DNA of 64,000 nt. Source: Roseomonas genomospecies 6. GTDB taxonomy: Bacteria; Pseudomonadota; Alphaproteobacteria; Azospirillales; Azospirillaceae. Made by a program: the position numbers and the translations under genes. Location of the stretch: assembly GCF_008365375.1 (NCBI RefSeq), contig NZ_QOKW01000013.1, positions 118,652-182,651 of the forward strand. The letters run 5' to 3'. Below, one piece after another: positions 39,787 to 48,521 of this stretch. The notes beneath the pieces were generated by a model. That model saw nothing but the letters and a program-made list of their open reading frames with translations. It made no database searches and was not told the origin of the DNA. Numbering within the stretch: the first letter of the stretch is position 1; each line of letters opens with the position of its first letter.

Positions 39787-40566
39787 ATGCGAAACAGAAA
39801 CGCCGTCATCACCGGTTCCACCACCGGCATCGGACTGGCGACCGCCCGCGAACTCGCCGGCCGCGGCTGCCATGTGATGCTCAACGGTTTCGGCGACCGT
39901 GCGGAGATCGACCGGTTGTGCGCCGAAATCGCGGCGCAGAGCGGCACGAGGGTCGTCTATTCGGGGGCCGACCTCAGCCGCCCGGACGAGGCGCGGGCCA
40001 TGATGGCGGACGCGGCGGCGGCGCTGGGTCCCATCGACATCCTGGTGAACAACGCCGGGGTGCAGCATGTGGCGGCGATGCACGAATTTCCCGACGACAA
40101 ATGGGACCTGCTGCTCGCGGTCAATCTCAGCGCCGCCTTCCACACCATCAAGGCGGCCCTTCCGGCGATGCGGGAACGCCGCTGGGGGCGCATCGTCAAC
40201 ACGGCGTCGGTCCTCGGCATGGTCGGCGCCCCGCACAAGCCGGCCTATGTCGCGGCGAAGCACGGCGTCATCGGCCTGACCAAGTCCGTGGCGATCGAGG
40301 TCGCCGGGCACGGCATCACCTGCAACGCGGTGTGCCCCGGCACCGTGCTGACCCCCATCATCGAGAAGCAGATCGCCCAGCAGGCGCAGGTCACCGGCCT
40401 GCCGGAGGAGCGGGTGCTCCAGACGGTGTTCCTCGACCGGATGCCCACGGGCCGGCTGGTTCCGCCGGAGGAGGTCGCGGCGGCCATCGCCTTCCTGTGC
40501 TCCGACGCCGCCGCGTCGATCACCGGCGCCGCCATCCCCGTGGACGGCGGCTACACGACCCATTGA
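39787..40566 (+). CDS. 3-hydroxybutyrate dehydrogenase-like SDR
   Basis: The product is 259 residues, the length of BdhA. It has the cofactor motif TGSTTGIGLATARELA (9-24), NNAGVQHV, the catalytic Ser in NTASVLGMVGAPHKPAYVAAK with the Tyr and Lys, and the C-terminal GAAIPVDGGYTTH typical of 3-hydroxybutyrate dehydrogenases. The role would be interconversion of acetoacetate and 3-hydroxybutyrate with NAD(H), which fits the acetoacetate released by the upstream BKACE enzyme. It is the third gene of the sigma-54-controlled operon; AGGGACAGAG precedes its ATG at 39787. Confidence 0.85.
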   Translation: MRNRNAVITGSTTGIGLATARELAGRGCHVMLNGFGDRAEIDRLCAEIAAQSGTRVVYSGADLSRPDEARAMMADAAAALGPIDILVNNAGVQHVAAMHEFPDDKWDLLLAVNLSAAFHTIKAALPAMRERRWGRIVNTASVLGMVGAPHKPAYVAAKHGVIGLTKSVAIEVAGHGITCNAVCPGTVLTPIIEKQIAQQAQVTGLPEERVLQTVFLDRMPTGRLVPPEEVAAAIAFLCSDAAASITGAAIPVDGGYTTH

Positions 40567-40631
40567 GTCCGCTTTCGGGGGTCGGACGACCGCCCCAACC
40601 ATCAAGAACAATCACCATAGGGAGTGAAACC

Positions 40632-41846
40632 ATGCGCAGCATCCTTCTGTCGGGCCTTCTCGCCGGCGCCGCCTGCGCCGCCCTGGTGTCCGGCACGGCC
40701 CAGGCCCAGATGTCGGACAACGTCATCAAGATCGGCATGCTGTCGGACCGCTCCGGCATCTACGCCGACATCAACGGCGAGGGTTCGGCGGTGGCCGCGC
40801 GGCTGGCCGCCGAGGAGTTCGGCAACGCCATCAACGGCACGAAGATCGAGATCATCGTCGGCGACCACCAGAACAAGGCGGACATCGCGGCCAACCTCGC
40901 GCGCCAGTGGATCGACGTGGAGAAGGTGGACGTCGTCGCCGACGTGCCCAACTCCGCCGCGGCGCTGGCCGTGCAGGGCATCACGCGGGACAAGAAGCGC
41001 ATCTTCCTGATGTCCGGACCCGGCTCCACCGACCTGACGGGCAAGGATTGCAGCCCCTACGGCTTCCTGTGGACCTGGGACAACCACGCCGTGGCGTCCT
41101 CCACCGCGCGCGCGCTGGTCGAGCAGGGCCGGAAGAGCTGGTTCTTCGTCACCGCCGATTACGCCTTCGGCCATTCGCTGGAGTCCGAGGCCGCGAAGAC
41201 CGTCAAGCAGCTCGGCGGCACCATCAAGGGCGGCGTGCGCCATCCGCTGGCGACCTCCGACTTCTCGTCCTTCCTGCTGCAGGCCCAGGCTTCGGGCGCG
41301 GAGGTCGTCGCCTTCGCCAACGCCGGGGGCGACACCATCAACGCGGTCAAGCAGGCCGCCGAGTTCGGCATCCCCCAGGGCGGGCAGACGCTGGCGGGGC
41401 TGCTGCTGAACGTCAACGACATCCACGCGCTGGGCCTCGACACCGCGCAGGGGCTGATGCTGGCGAACTCCTTCTACTGGGACATGAACGACGAAACCCG
41501 CGCCTGGTCGAAGACGTTCGAGGAGCGCACCGGGCGCAAGCCGTCGATGAACCAGGCGGGCGTCTATTCGGCGGTCAAGCATTACCTGAAGGCCGTGCAG
41601 GAGGCCGGCACCGACGACGCCGACACGGTGGCCGCCAAGATGCGCGGCATGCCCATCACCGACATGATGATGAAGAACGCCAGGATCGCCGACAACGGGC
41701 GGATCTTCAACGACATGTATCTGGCGCAGATCAAGACCCCCGGCGAGTCGAAGGGGGCCTGGGATTACTTCAAGATCCTCAAGACCATTCCGGGCGAGCA
41801 GGCCTACATCGATCCGAAGGACAGCGGCTGTCCCCTCGTGAAGTGA
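40632..41846 (+). CDS. ABC transporter periplasmic binding protein (Peripla_BP_6 type)
   Basis: The product is 404 residues with a signal peptide cut near TAQAQ. It is a branched-chain-amino-acid-like binding protein: VIKIGMLSDRSGIYADINGE, VDVVADVPNSAAALAVQGIT, WFFVTADYAFGHSLESEA. It ends with the Cys-containing SGCPLVK. It closes the plus-strand operon begun at 37826 and presumably delivers the operon's substrate. No permease or ATPase genes accompany it, so it must dock to a transporter encoded elsewhere. It shares architecture and several phrases (FGHxLE, DHQNK, CPLVK) with the protein at 47120, a paralogue. Confidence 0.88.
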   Translation: MRSILLSGLLAGAACAALVSGTAQAQMSDNVIKIGMLSDRSGIYADINGEGSAVAARLAAEEFGNAINGTKIEIIVGDHQNKADIAANLARQWIDVEKVDVVADVPNSAAALAVQGITRDKKRIFLMSGPGSTDLTGKDCSPYGFLWTWDNHAVASSTARALVEQGRKSWFFVTADYAFGHSLESEAAKTVKQLGGTIKGGVRHPLATSDFSSFLLQAQASGAEVVAFANAGGDTINAVKQAAEFGIPQGGQTLAGLLLNVNDIHALGLDTAQGLMLANSFYWDMNDETRAWSKTFEERTGRKPSMNQAGVYSAVKHYLKAVQEAGTDDADTVAAKMRGMPITDMMMKNARIADNGRIFNDMYLAQIKTPGESKGAWDYFKILKTIPGEQAYIDPKDSGCPLVK

Positions 41847-41891
41847 TGGCCAGGGAGGGGCGCGCCGTCCGGTGCCCCCTCCACGTCCGCT

Positions 41892-42332
41892 TCATCCGGC
41901 GCGGCACAGCTCCGCCAGCGCCCGGAACCCGGCGGCGAAGGTGTTCCGGCCCACCTGCTCGCGCAACGTGGGCAGGTCCTCTGGCCGGCAGTCGAAGTCG
42001 GCCCACCATTCGCCGAAGGTCCGGTTCCCTTCCGTCACCTCGTGCAGGCGGAACGTCGCGACATAGTCCGTGAGCGGCAGGGGGGATTCGAGGATCGTGT
42101 AGGTGTAGAAGTGCTCGCGGTCGCTGAAGGACACGAGCTGTTCGCGCAGCCGCCCGCCGGGCGTGAGCCCGAAATTGCGGACGCACCCGACCGTGTCGCT
42201 GCGCAGCCCGTCCTCGATGTGGCTGTCCGCGATGATGGGATGCCAGGCGTGGTGGCCGTTGAAGTCCCGCGCCTTGTCCCAGACCTGTCCGATGGGCGCG
42301 TCGATGACGGCGCTGACGTAGACCCGTGGCAT
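41892..42332 (-). CDS. SRPBCC family protein (MxaD-like)
   Basis: The product is 146 residues with a START-like fold: VYVSAVIDAPIGQVWDKARD, GHHAWHPIIADSHIEDG, and RLREQLVSFSDREHFYTYTI. The closing helix contains FAAGFRALAELCRA. Such proteins bind small hydrophobic ligands. It begins 12 bases after the stop of the TIM-barrel gene and is therefore the third gene of the UPF0261/TIM-barrel operon. The association suggests it handles the same unknown ligand. It has no signal peptide. Confidence 0.8.
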   Translation of the reverse strand: MPRVYVSAVIDAPIGQVWDKARDFNGHHAWHPIIADSHIEDGLRSDTVGCVRNFGLTPGGRLREQLVSFSDREHFYTYTILESPLPLTDYVATFRLHEVTEGNRTFGEWWADFDCRPEDLPTLREQVGRNTFAAGFRALAELCRAG

Positions 42333-42344
42333 GCTTTCCTCCCC

Positions 42345-43181
42345 TCAGCGTTGCTTGGTGATGGCCTTGAAGCGGCGCGTCTGCTCGGTCAGCGCGGTCT
42401 CGGTGGGCAGGCGCTCCATGCTGGAGGCGCCGTAGAAGCCGTGGCAGACCGCGCATTCGCCCAGGATGAAGGACGCATCCTCCGGCGTCGCGATCGGGCC
42501 GCCGTGGCACAGCACGATCACGTCCTTGCGCACCCGAAGCGCCGCCTCCGCCCAGGCGTCGATCTTCGGCACGCAGTCCTTCAGCGACAACGCCGTCTCC
42601 GCCCCGATGCTGCCGCCGGTGGTCAGGCCCAGGTGGCAGACGATGATGTCGGCCCCGGCGCGGGCCATCGCCTCCGCCTCCCCTTCGGAGAAGACGTAGG
42701 GCGTGGTCAGCAGGTCCTGCCCGCGCGCGGCGCGGATCATGTCCACCTCCAGCCCGTAGCTCATCCCCGTCTCCTCCAGGTTGGCGCGGAAGGTGCCGTC
42801 GATCAGCCCCACGGTGGGAAAGTTCTGCACGCCCGAGAAACCCAGATCGGCCAGCCGCCGCAGGAACTGATCGCGGATCATGAAGGGGTCGGTGCCGTTG
42901 ACTCCGGCCAGCACGGGGGTGTGCCGGACCACCGGCAGCACCTCGCGCGCCATGTCCACGACGATCTCGTTGGCGTTGCCGTAGGCCAGCAGCCCGGCCA
43001 GGGAGCCGCGCCCGGCCATGCGGTAGCGCCCGGAGTTGTAGATGACGATCAGGTCGATCCCGCCCGCCTCCTCGCATTTGGCGGACAGGCCGGTGCCGGC
43101 ACCGCCGCCGACGATGGGTTCGTCGCGGGCGATCATGCCGCGGAACCGGTCGAGGATCTGCTGACGGGGAATGCGGGGCAT
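42345..43181 (-). CDS. PEP hydrolase-like TIM-barrel protein (PF09370, Tm-1 C-terminal half)
   Basis: The product is 278 residues from [20 protein letters not shown]. The TIM-barrel family once named phosphoenolpyruvate hydrolase is recognisable by [37 protein letters not shown], the [10 protein letters not shown] motif (NFPT at 120-123) and [18 protein letters not shown]. The function is unproven; the plant antiviral protein Tm-1 has this domain at its C-terminus. It follows the UPF0261 gene by 13 bases on the same strand. The start at 43179-43181 was chosen over an upstream in-frame codon inside that spacer and UPF0261 end. Confidence 0.85.
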   Translation of the reverse strand: MPRIPRQQILDRFRGMIARDEPIVGGGAGTGLSAKCEEAGGIDLIVIYNSGRYRMAGRGSLAGLLAYGNANEIVVDMAREVLPVVRHTPVLAGVNGTDPFMIRDQFLRRLADLGFSGVQNFPTVGLIDGTFRANLEETGMSYGLEVDMIRAARGQDLLTTPYVFSEGEAEAMARAGADIIVCHLGLTTGGSIGAETALSLKDCVPKIDAWAEAALRVRKDVIVLCHGGPIATPEDASFILGECAVCHGFYGASSMERLPTETALTEQTRRFKAITKQR

Positions 43182-43194
43182 CGGCAAAGGCTCC

Positions 43195-44445
43195 TTATGG
43201 GGTCGCGCCATGGCCGGTCGCGGCGATGTCCCGGATGGCCCGGACGAGCGCGGCGGCGAAGGCGGGGTCGTTGATGTGGTGGGGAAGGCGGACCAGCCGG
43301 CGCGCGTCCGTCTGCTCGACGGTGCGCTCCAGCGCGTCGAACAGGGCGGCGTCGGCCTCGGGATCGTGGAACGGCTGGCCCGGCGCGTCGAGCGCCGACA
43401 CGCCCCCCTCGGGGATGAGGAAGCGGACGGGTCCGGTGAAGGCGTTCAGCTTGCGGCCGATCCAGGCGCCCATGGCCCGGTTCTCGTCCGCCGTGGTGCG
43501 CATCAGCGTGACTTGTGGGTTGTGCAGGTAGAACAGCCGGTCGCGGTAGCGGTCGGGCACGCTGTCGCGGGGGCCGAAATTCACCATGTCCAGCGCGCCG
43601 CAGGACCCGACATAGGGGACGCCGGCCCGCGCGACGGCGTCCAGCCGCTCTTCCCCGGCGCTGAAGATGCCGCCCATCAGCAGGTCGCAGACCTCGGTGG
43701 TCGTCACGTCCAGAACACCCGCGAGCAGGCCCGAGGCGACGAGCTTCTCCATCGCCCGCCCGCCGGTGCCGGTGGCGTGGAAGACCAGGCAGTCGTAGGC
43801 GGGGTCGAGCGCGCGCGTCACCTGCGTGACGCAAGGGGTCGTCACGCCGAACATGGTGAGGCCGAGCGCCGGCTTGGCATCCGTCGCGGGGATCGCGCGC
43901 GCCACCATGCCGGCCATCGCATGGGCGGCGTTACCCAGCACGCGGCGCGAAATCCGGTTGAGGCCCGCCACGTCGGTAACCGAGGGCATCATGCAAAGAT
44001 CGGTCTCGCCCACATAGGACGCCACGTTGCCCGACGCGACGGTGGACACCAGCAGTTTGGGTGTTCCCACCGGCAGTTCCCGCATGCCCGGCGCGATGAT
44101 GGCCGTGCCCCCGGACCCGCCCAGCCCGATCATCCCCGAGACGTCGGAGTGCTCGACGGCGGAGCGCTGCCGGACGAAGCGCCGGAACGCCTCCGCCATG
44201 CGCGACACCGCGAGTCCCCGGTCGTCGGTGCCCAGCACCGCGTCGGCCCCGTCGGGGTGGAAGGCCGCGACCTCGCGCGCCGGAATGTCGGCGGGAACCT
44301 CCGGGGAGCGGGTTCCCACATCCACGGTCAACACGCTCAATCCCTCCGCCGCGATCAGCCCCCGCACGTAATCCAGTTCCATACCCTTGGTGTCGTGACA
44401 GCCGACGACGTAGACCGTCGCCGCGCGCCGCGCCGCATCCGCCAT
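43195..44445 (-). CDS. UPF0261 protein (Tm-1-like ATP-binding domain)
   Basis: The product is 416 residues from [23 protein letters not shown]0261 landmarks include [57 protein letters not shown], and [18 protein letters not shown]. Homologues form the N-terminal ATP-binding half of the plant Tm-1 protein, where this half is followed by a TIM barrel. Here the two halves are separate adjacent genes. Its biochemical role is unknown. It is the first gene of a minus-strand operon with the TIM-barrel and SRPBCC genes, and is divergent from the regulator at 44552. Confidence 0.9.
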   Translation of the reverse strand: MADAARRAATVYVVGCHDTKGMELDYVRGLIAAEGLSVLTVDVGTRSPEVPADIPAREVAAFHPDGADAVLGTDDRGLAVSRMAEAFRRFVRQRSAVEHSDVSGMIGLGGSGGTAIIAPGMRELPVGTPKLLVSTVASGNVASYVGETDLCMMPSVTDVAGLNRISRRVLGNAAHAMAGMVARAIPATDAKPALGLTMFGVTTPCVTQVTRALDPAYDCLVFHATGTGGRAMEKLVASGLLAGVLDVTTTEVCDLLMGGIFSAGEERLDAVARAGVPYVGSCGALDMVNFGPRDSVPDRYRDRLFYLHNPQVTLMRTTADENRAMGAWIGRKLNAFTGPVRFLIPEGGVSALDAPGQPFHDPEADAALFDALERTVEQTDARRLVRLPHHINDPAFAAALVRAIRDIAATGHGATP

Positions 44446-44538
44446 GGCCGGGCCTCCCTTTCCCGTCTTTTCCGGAAAGCTTATCCCGGCGGAGGGGCGC
44501 AACAACCGGAGCGTTGCGGCGGAGCGGGTAATCTTGGG

Positions 44539-44544
44539 TATAAT
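44539..44544 (+). promoter_or_regulatory. Consensus -10 box seven bases before an ATG
   Basis: TATAAT is a perfect -10 hexamer. The regulator's ATG at 44552 lies where transcription would start, so the mRNA may be leaderless. A weak TTGCGG is 19 bases upstream. A second in-frame ATG at 44543 lies inside the box. Confidence 0.45.
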
Positions 44545-44551
44545 GGTTGGC

Positions 44552-46315
44552 ATGACCCATGATCGGAACCGCCTGCTCGACGATCTGCGGCGCGCCTGCT
44601 CGGGCCGCCACACGCTGCTGGTGGGGGCCGCCATCGGCACCGGCCTTGCGGCCCGCGCGGCGGCGCGCGGCGGCGCCGACATCCTTCTGGCGCTCGCCGC
44701 GGGGCGCTTCCGCACCATGGGGGCGTCGTCCATCGCCACCATGCTGGCGCTCCGGGACAGCAACGCCTTCGTCGCCGACTTCGCCTGCTCGGAGATCGTC
44801 CACGCGACGCGCGTCCCGGTCTTCTTCGGCGCCAGCGCCTGGGGCATCGCGGAGGAGGACCTGGCGCCCTTCATGGAGCGGCTGCGCGCGTGGGGCTTCG
44901 CCGGGGTGGTGAACTTCCCCACCGTGGCGCATGTGGACGGGCGCTTCCGCGAGGCGCTGGAGCGCACCGGCCTGGGCTTCGCGCGCGAGGTCCGCATGCT
45001 GGAGGCGGCGCGGGCCGCAGGCCTCGCCACCATCGGCTATTTCCGCCGCCGGGAGGAGGCGCTGGCACTCACCCGGACGGGGGTGGACCTGTACTGCTTC
45101 AACATCGGGTGGAACGCCGGGGGTGCCGTGGGCGTGCCCAGCGGCGAAACGGTGCTTCAGGTCGGCAACCGCGCGCGGGGCCTCATCAAGGCCATACGCA
45201 CCGTCCATCCCGGCGCACTGTGCGTGATCGAGGGCGGGCCGATCACCACCCCGCAGGACATGCACGAGGCCTGCCGCGAGGCGCGGGCCGACGGCTACAT
45301 CGGCGGTTCGACCATCGACCGCCTGCCCTCCGAAAGCTCGATGGAGGAGATGACCGCCGCCTTCAAGCTGGTCTCCACGCTGCAACGGCGAATCGACAGC
45401 CTGGAACGACGGCTCGACCAGAGCGGGCGTGGGATGGGCCTTCTGGGCCGCACCGACGCCCTGGTGGAGGCGCGGGCGCGGCTGGAGCATCTGGGAGCGG
45501 ACGGCGGGCCGGTGTGGGTCGCCGGGCCGGACGGCAGCGGGCGGTCGCTGGTGGCGCATCTGCTGCACGGGCGCGGTCCCCAGCGCCAGCGCCCGCCGAT
45601 GGTGGTCGACGCGCGGCATCTGGACGGCGGGTGGCTGTTCGGGGCCGAGCCGGCGGACGGCGGGCGCCGCCGCCTCGGTTGGATCGAGGCGGCGAACGGG
45701 ACGACGCTGGTGATCGAGAACGCGGAGCGCCTGCCGCCCGACACCCAGGCGGAACTCGCGGCCTTCCTGGAGCGCGGCGGCTTCCGCCGCCGGGGCGGTC
45801 AGGAAAGCCTGCGCTCCAGCGCCCGGATCATCCTGATCGCGACGGCGGGCCTGGAGGACGCTTCCCGCAGCGGGGCGCTCGTCCCCGAACTGGCGCGCCG
45901 GCTCGACCGGCGGGGCATCGTATTGCCGCCGCTGAGCGAGCGGCTGGACGACATTCCGCTGCTGGTGGAGCATTTCGCGGCGGGGCCGGTGCGCCTCTCG
46001 CCGCGGGCGTTCCGGCTGCTCATCGCCCACGACTGGCCGGGCAACCTCCGCGAACTGCGCACCGTGGTGGAACAGGCGCTGCACGGCGGCGGCGACGTGA
46101 TCGAGGCGGAGGCTTTGCCGTCTTTGGACGGTCGGAGACCGGGCCGCCCACGTCCGGACGCCCCCGGCGACCGCTCGCCGACGCAATCGGAACGGGACTG
46201 GATTCTGGACGGCCTGCGGCGGCACCGCTTCCGCCGAGGGGAAACCGCCCGCTACCTCGGCCTGTCGCGCAAGACGCTCTACAACAAGATGCGGCTCTAC
46301 GGGCTGCTGGAGTGA
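44552..46315 (+). CDS. Regulator fusing a PEP hydrolase-like TIM barrel, degenerate AAA+ and Fis HTH
   Basis: The product is 587 residues. Residues 1-275 are a PF09370-type TIM barrel ([30 protein letters not shown] at 121-130, [14 protein letters not shown]), homologous to the gene across the divergent promoter. A coiled linker leads to an AAA+ domain that is degenerate: Walker A is GPDGSGRS (325-332, Lys replaced by Arg), Walker B is LVIENAE (386-392), and the GAFTGA loop is absent. WPGNLREL (495-502) and a Fis-type helix-turn-helix (558-584) are intact. It therefore should not drive sigma-54; it probably binds DNA as a ligand-responsive sigma-70 regulator of the Tm-1-like operon. Confidence 0.82.
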   Translation: MTHDRNRLLDDLRRACSGRHTLLVGAAIGTGLAARAAARGGADILLALAAGRFRTMGASSIATMLALRDSNAFVADFACSEIVHATRVPVFFGASAWGIAEEDLAPFMERLRAWGFAGVVNFPTVAHVDGRFREALERTGLGFAREVRMLEAARAAGLATIGYFRRREEALALTRTGVDLYCFNIGWNAGGAVGVPSGETVLQVGNRARGLIKAIRTVHPGALCVIEGGPITTPQDMHEACREARADGYIGGSTIDRLPSESSMEEMTAAFKLVSTLQRRIDSLERRLDQSGRGMGLLGRTDALVEARARLEHLGADGGPVWVAGPDGSGRSLVAHLLHGRGPQRQRPPMVVDARHLDGGWLFGAEPADGGRRRLGWIEAANGTTLVIENAERLPPDTQAELAAFLERGGFRRRGGQESLRSSARIILIATAGLEDASRSGALVPELARRLDRRGIVLPPLSERLDDIPLLVEHFAAGPVRLSPRAFRLLIAHDWPGNLRELRTVVEQALHGGGDVIEAEALPSLDGRRPGRPRPDAPGDRSPTQSERDWILDGLRRHRFRRGETARYLGLSRKTLYNKMRLYGLLE

Positions 46316-47016
46316 TCCTTACTGGGCAGCAGCACCAGCCCGTCGGCCTCGCGCGCCAGGATGCCGTGATGCTCCTCGAACCCCGCGGGCCGGTAGACGA
46401 GGACCGGGCCGCCGCCTTCCCGCCGCAGCGTGGCGGCGGTCATGGAGGCGTTCGCCGCCGCCTCGGCGTCGCGCGACGGATCGCCGGTCGCAGCACCCGG
46501 ATGCACCACGAGGCGCGAGGCGCCCGCCGCCCGCAGCCGCCGGCCCGTCGCGGCGTCAGCGGCGAACCCGGTGACGGCGAACCCCGCCTGGGCGGCCTGC
46601 GCCAGGAACGAGGCTTCCCGCTCCGCGCCCAGCCCGACGCCGCGCAGCGTTTCGCCGGTCTCCCCGTCGAACAGCGCGGTGGTCGGGAAGTTGGCGACCG
46701 CCCTCACACCGGCGCGGCGCAAGGATTCCAGGAACGGACCCGCCGGGCGGAAGGGGTCCACCGCCAGCACGCCGACACACACGCCCTCTGGCACGCCCTC
46801 TGGCACGCCCTCCGCAAGTTCGGCGAGGGCGGCGAGCAGGCGCCCATTGCTGTCCTGCACGGGAAGCAGGGCGAGATACTCGGCACGGTCCGGCGGATGC
46901 CCGGCGAAGGCCGGGCAGAACAGCCGCTCCCCTGCGGTTTCTGGCAACTCCGCCGAGTGGAGGAGGATCGGAACGATTTGCACGGCAAACGGATCGTTTT
47001 TCCCCATTTTACCCAT
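46297..47016 (-). CDS. Shortened PEP hydrolase-like TIM-barrel paralogue
   Basis: The product is 239 residues, about 40 fewer than the other barrel domains here. It keeps the central motif (AVANFPTTALFDG, NFPT at 109-112), then GLGAEREASFLAQAAQAGFA and a RLVVHPGAATGDPSRDAEAA stretch in barrel order. The N-terminal metal or phosphate loop seen in the others is missing. A tandem EGVPEGVPEGV (69-79) comes from a 12-base repeat at 46781-46816. Its end overlaps the end of the regulator gene by 19 bases, tail to tail. It may be a ligand-binding or regulatory derivative; function unknown. Confidence 0.65.
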   Translation of the reverse strand: MGKMGKNDPFAVQIVPILLHSAELPETAGERLFCPAFAGHPPDRAEYLALLPVQDSNGRLLAALAELAEGVPEGVPEGVCVGVLAVDPFRPAGPFLESLRRAGVRAVANFPTTALFDGETGETLRGVGLGAEREASFLAQAAQAGFAVTGFAADAATGRRLRAAGASRLVVHPGAATGDPSRDAEAAANASMTAATLRREGGGPVLVYRPAGFEEHHGILAREADGLVLLPSKDHSSSP

Positions 47017-47119
47017 GACCCGGATCGGACGCCGTTGTGGAGTCGATCACGGGGAGGGACGGTGTGGCAACGGGTTTCGGCGCAGGCACGCCGGGACGGC
47101 GCAATCCAGGGAGGAAACG

Positions 47120-48361
47120 ATGAAGCGTCCGATGAGCACCGCGCTGTTGGCCGGGACCGCGTTGCTGCTGGCTGGCGCGCTGCCGGCGGCGGCCCAGCAG
47201 GGCGGGCAGCCAGCACCGAGGATCTCGAACGACACGGTGCGGATCGGAGTCATCACCGACCTGTCCGGCGTCTTCTCCGACCAGAGCGGCCGCGGCTCCG
47301 TCGCCGCCGCGCAGATGGCGGTGGAGGATTTCGGCGGCAAGGTGCTGGGCAAACCCGTGGAGGTGCTGTCCGCCGATCACCAGAACAAGGTGGATGTCGG
47401 CTCGGCCGTCGTGCGCGAGTGGATCGACGCGCAGAACGTGGACCTGATCCAGGACGTGGCGAATTCCGGCCTCGCGCTCGCTGTGGCGGACCTCGTCCGC
47501 GACAAGAACCGCATCGCCATCTTCAACGGCCCGTCCGTCACCCGCCTGACCGGCGACAAATGCACGCCCAACACCATCCACTACGCCTACGACGCCTATG
47601 CGCTGGCCAAGGGCACCGGGGCGCAGACGATCAAGCAGGGCGGCGATACCTGGTATTTCCTCACCGTCGATTTCGCCTTCGGCCACGGGCTGGAGGAAAA
47701 CACCGCGAAGATCGTGCAGGAGAACGGCGGCAAGGTCCTGGGCGCGGTGCGCTTCCCGCTGAACAACCTGGATTTCGCGTCCTACGTGACGCAGGCGCAG
47801 GCGTCCGGAGCAAAGATCGTCGGCCTCGCCACCACCGGCATGGACGCGCGCAACGCCATCAAGGCCGCCTCCGAATTCGGCCTGACCCAGGGCGGGCAGC
47901 AGCTCGCGGGGCTTCTCCTATTCGACACGGACATTCACGCCCTCGGCCTGGAAGCGACGCAGGGCATGTATCTGACCACCGCCTTCTACTGGGACCGCGA
48001 CGACGAGACCCGGGCCTTCGCCCGGCGCTTCCACGAGCGGGTGAACATCATGCCGAACATGGGGCAGGCTGGTGTCTACTCCTCCACGCTCGCCTATCTG
48101 AAGGCCATCGAGGCCGCCGGCACCGACGAGGCCGGGCCGGTCATGGAGAAGCTGAAGAGCATGAAGATCAACGACGCCTTCGTGAAGGACGGCTGGGTGC
48201 GCGAGGACGGGCGCCTCATGCGCGAGATGTACCTGATGCAGGTGAAGAAGCCCTCCGAGTCCAAGTATCCCTGGGACTACTACAACCTACGCGCCACGAT
48301 CCCCGCCGAGGAGGCGTTCCGTCCGCTGTCGCAGAGCGATTGCCCGCTCGTCAAGAAATGA
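47120..48361 (+). CDS. ABC transporter periplasmic binding protein, second paralogue
   Basis: The product is 413 residues with a signal peptide cut near AAAQQ. It is a Peripla_BP_6 protein: VRIGVITDLSGVFSDQSGRG, VDLIQDVANSGLALAVADLV, WYFLTVDFAFGHGLEENTA, ending CPLVKK. It closely parallels the binding protein at 40632 along its whole length. A GGGAGGA ribosome site stands just before the ATG at 47120. Its 5' end faces the short TIM-barrel gene across 103 bases. No ABC permease or ATPase genes are beside it. The ligand is unknown; linkage to the Tm-1-like genes suggests a compound they process. Confidence 0.88.
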   Translation: MKRPMSTALLAGTALLLAGALPAAAQQGGQPAPRISNDTVRIGVITDLSGVFSDQSGRGSVAAAQMAVEDFGGKVLGKPVEVLSADHQNKVDVGSAVVREWIDAQNVDLIQDVANSGLALAVADLVRDKNRIAIFNGPSVTRLTGDKCTPNTIHYAYDAYALAKGTGAQTIKQGGDTWYFLTVDFAFGHGLEENTAKIVQENGGKVLGAVRFPLNNLDFASYVTQAQASGAKIVGLATTGMDARNAIKAASEFGLTQGGQQLAGLLLFDTDIHALGLEATQGMYLTTAFYWDRDDETRAFARRFHERVNIMPNMGQAGVYSSTLAYLKAIEAAGTDEAGPVMEKLKSMKINDAFVKDGWVREDGRLMREMYLMQVKKPSESKYPWDYYNLRATIPAEEAFRPLSQSDCPLVKK

Positions 48362-48447
48362 ACCGCGCCGGGGGCGCCCGGAGCTTGCCATCCCTCCTCG
48401 ATCACCGTCACTCCGCGTTTCCGGTCGTGAGAGGGAATTGAGAAAAG

Positions 48448-48486
48448 CCCCTCCCTCGCCGAAGGCGGGGGAGGTTGGGTGGGGGC
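48448..48486. repeat. GC-rich palindromic intergenic element
   Basis: CCTCCCTCGCC-GAA-GGCGGGGGAGG forms a hairpin followed by a TTGGGTGGGGGC tail. The same hairpin-plus-tail design occurs at 54763-54800. It lies between convergent genes and may act as a terminator or as a dispersed repeat of the genome. Confidence 0.6.
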
Positions 48487-48521
48487 CCGGCTCCAGGACT
48501 TATGTCTTCCCGGCGCCGCCG

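Noticed and set aside
46781..46816. Possible CRISPR-like or regulatory repeat
   Set aside because: It is a 12-bp tandem repeat in frame inside a coding sequence, with no spacers.
47017..47119. Sigma-54 promoter before the second binding protein (TGTGGCAACGGGTTTCGG)
   Set aside because: The -24 resembles TGGCA, but no GC is found at the required 10-base spacing.
44890..48441. Very long plus-strand frame crossing three genes
   Set aside because: It is a shifted frame through the regulator and binding-protein genes without any recognisable domain.
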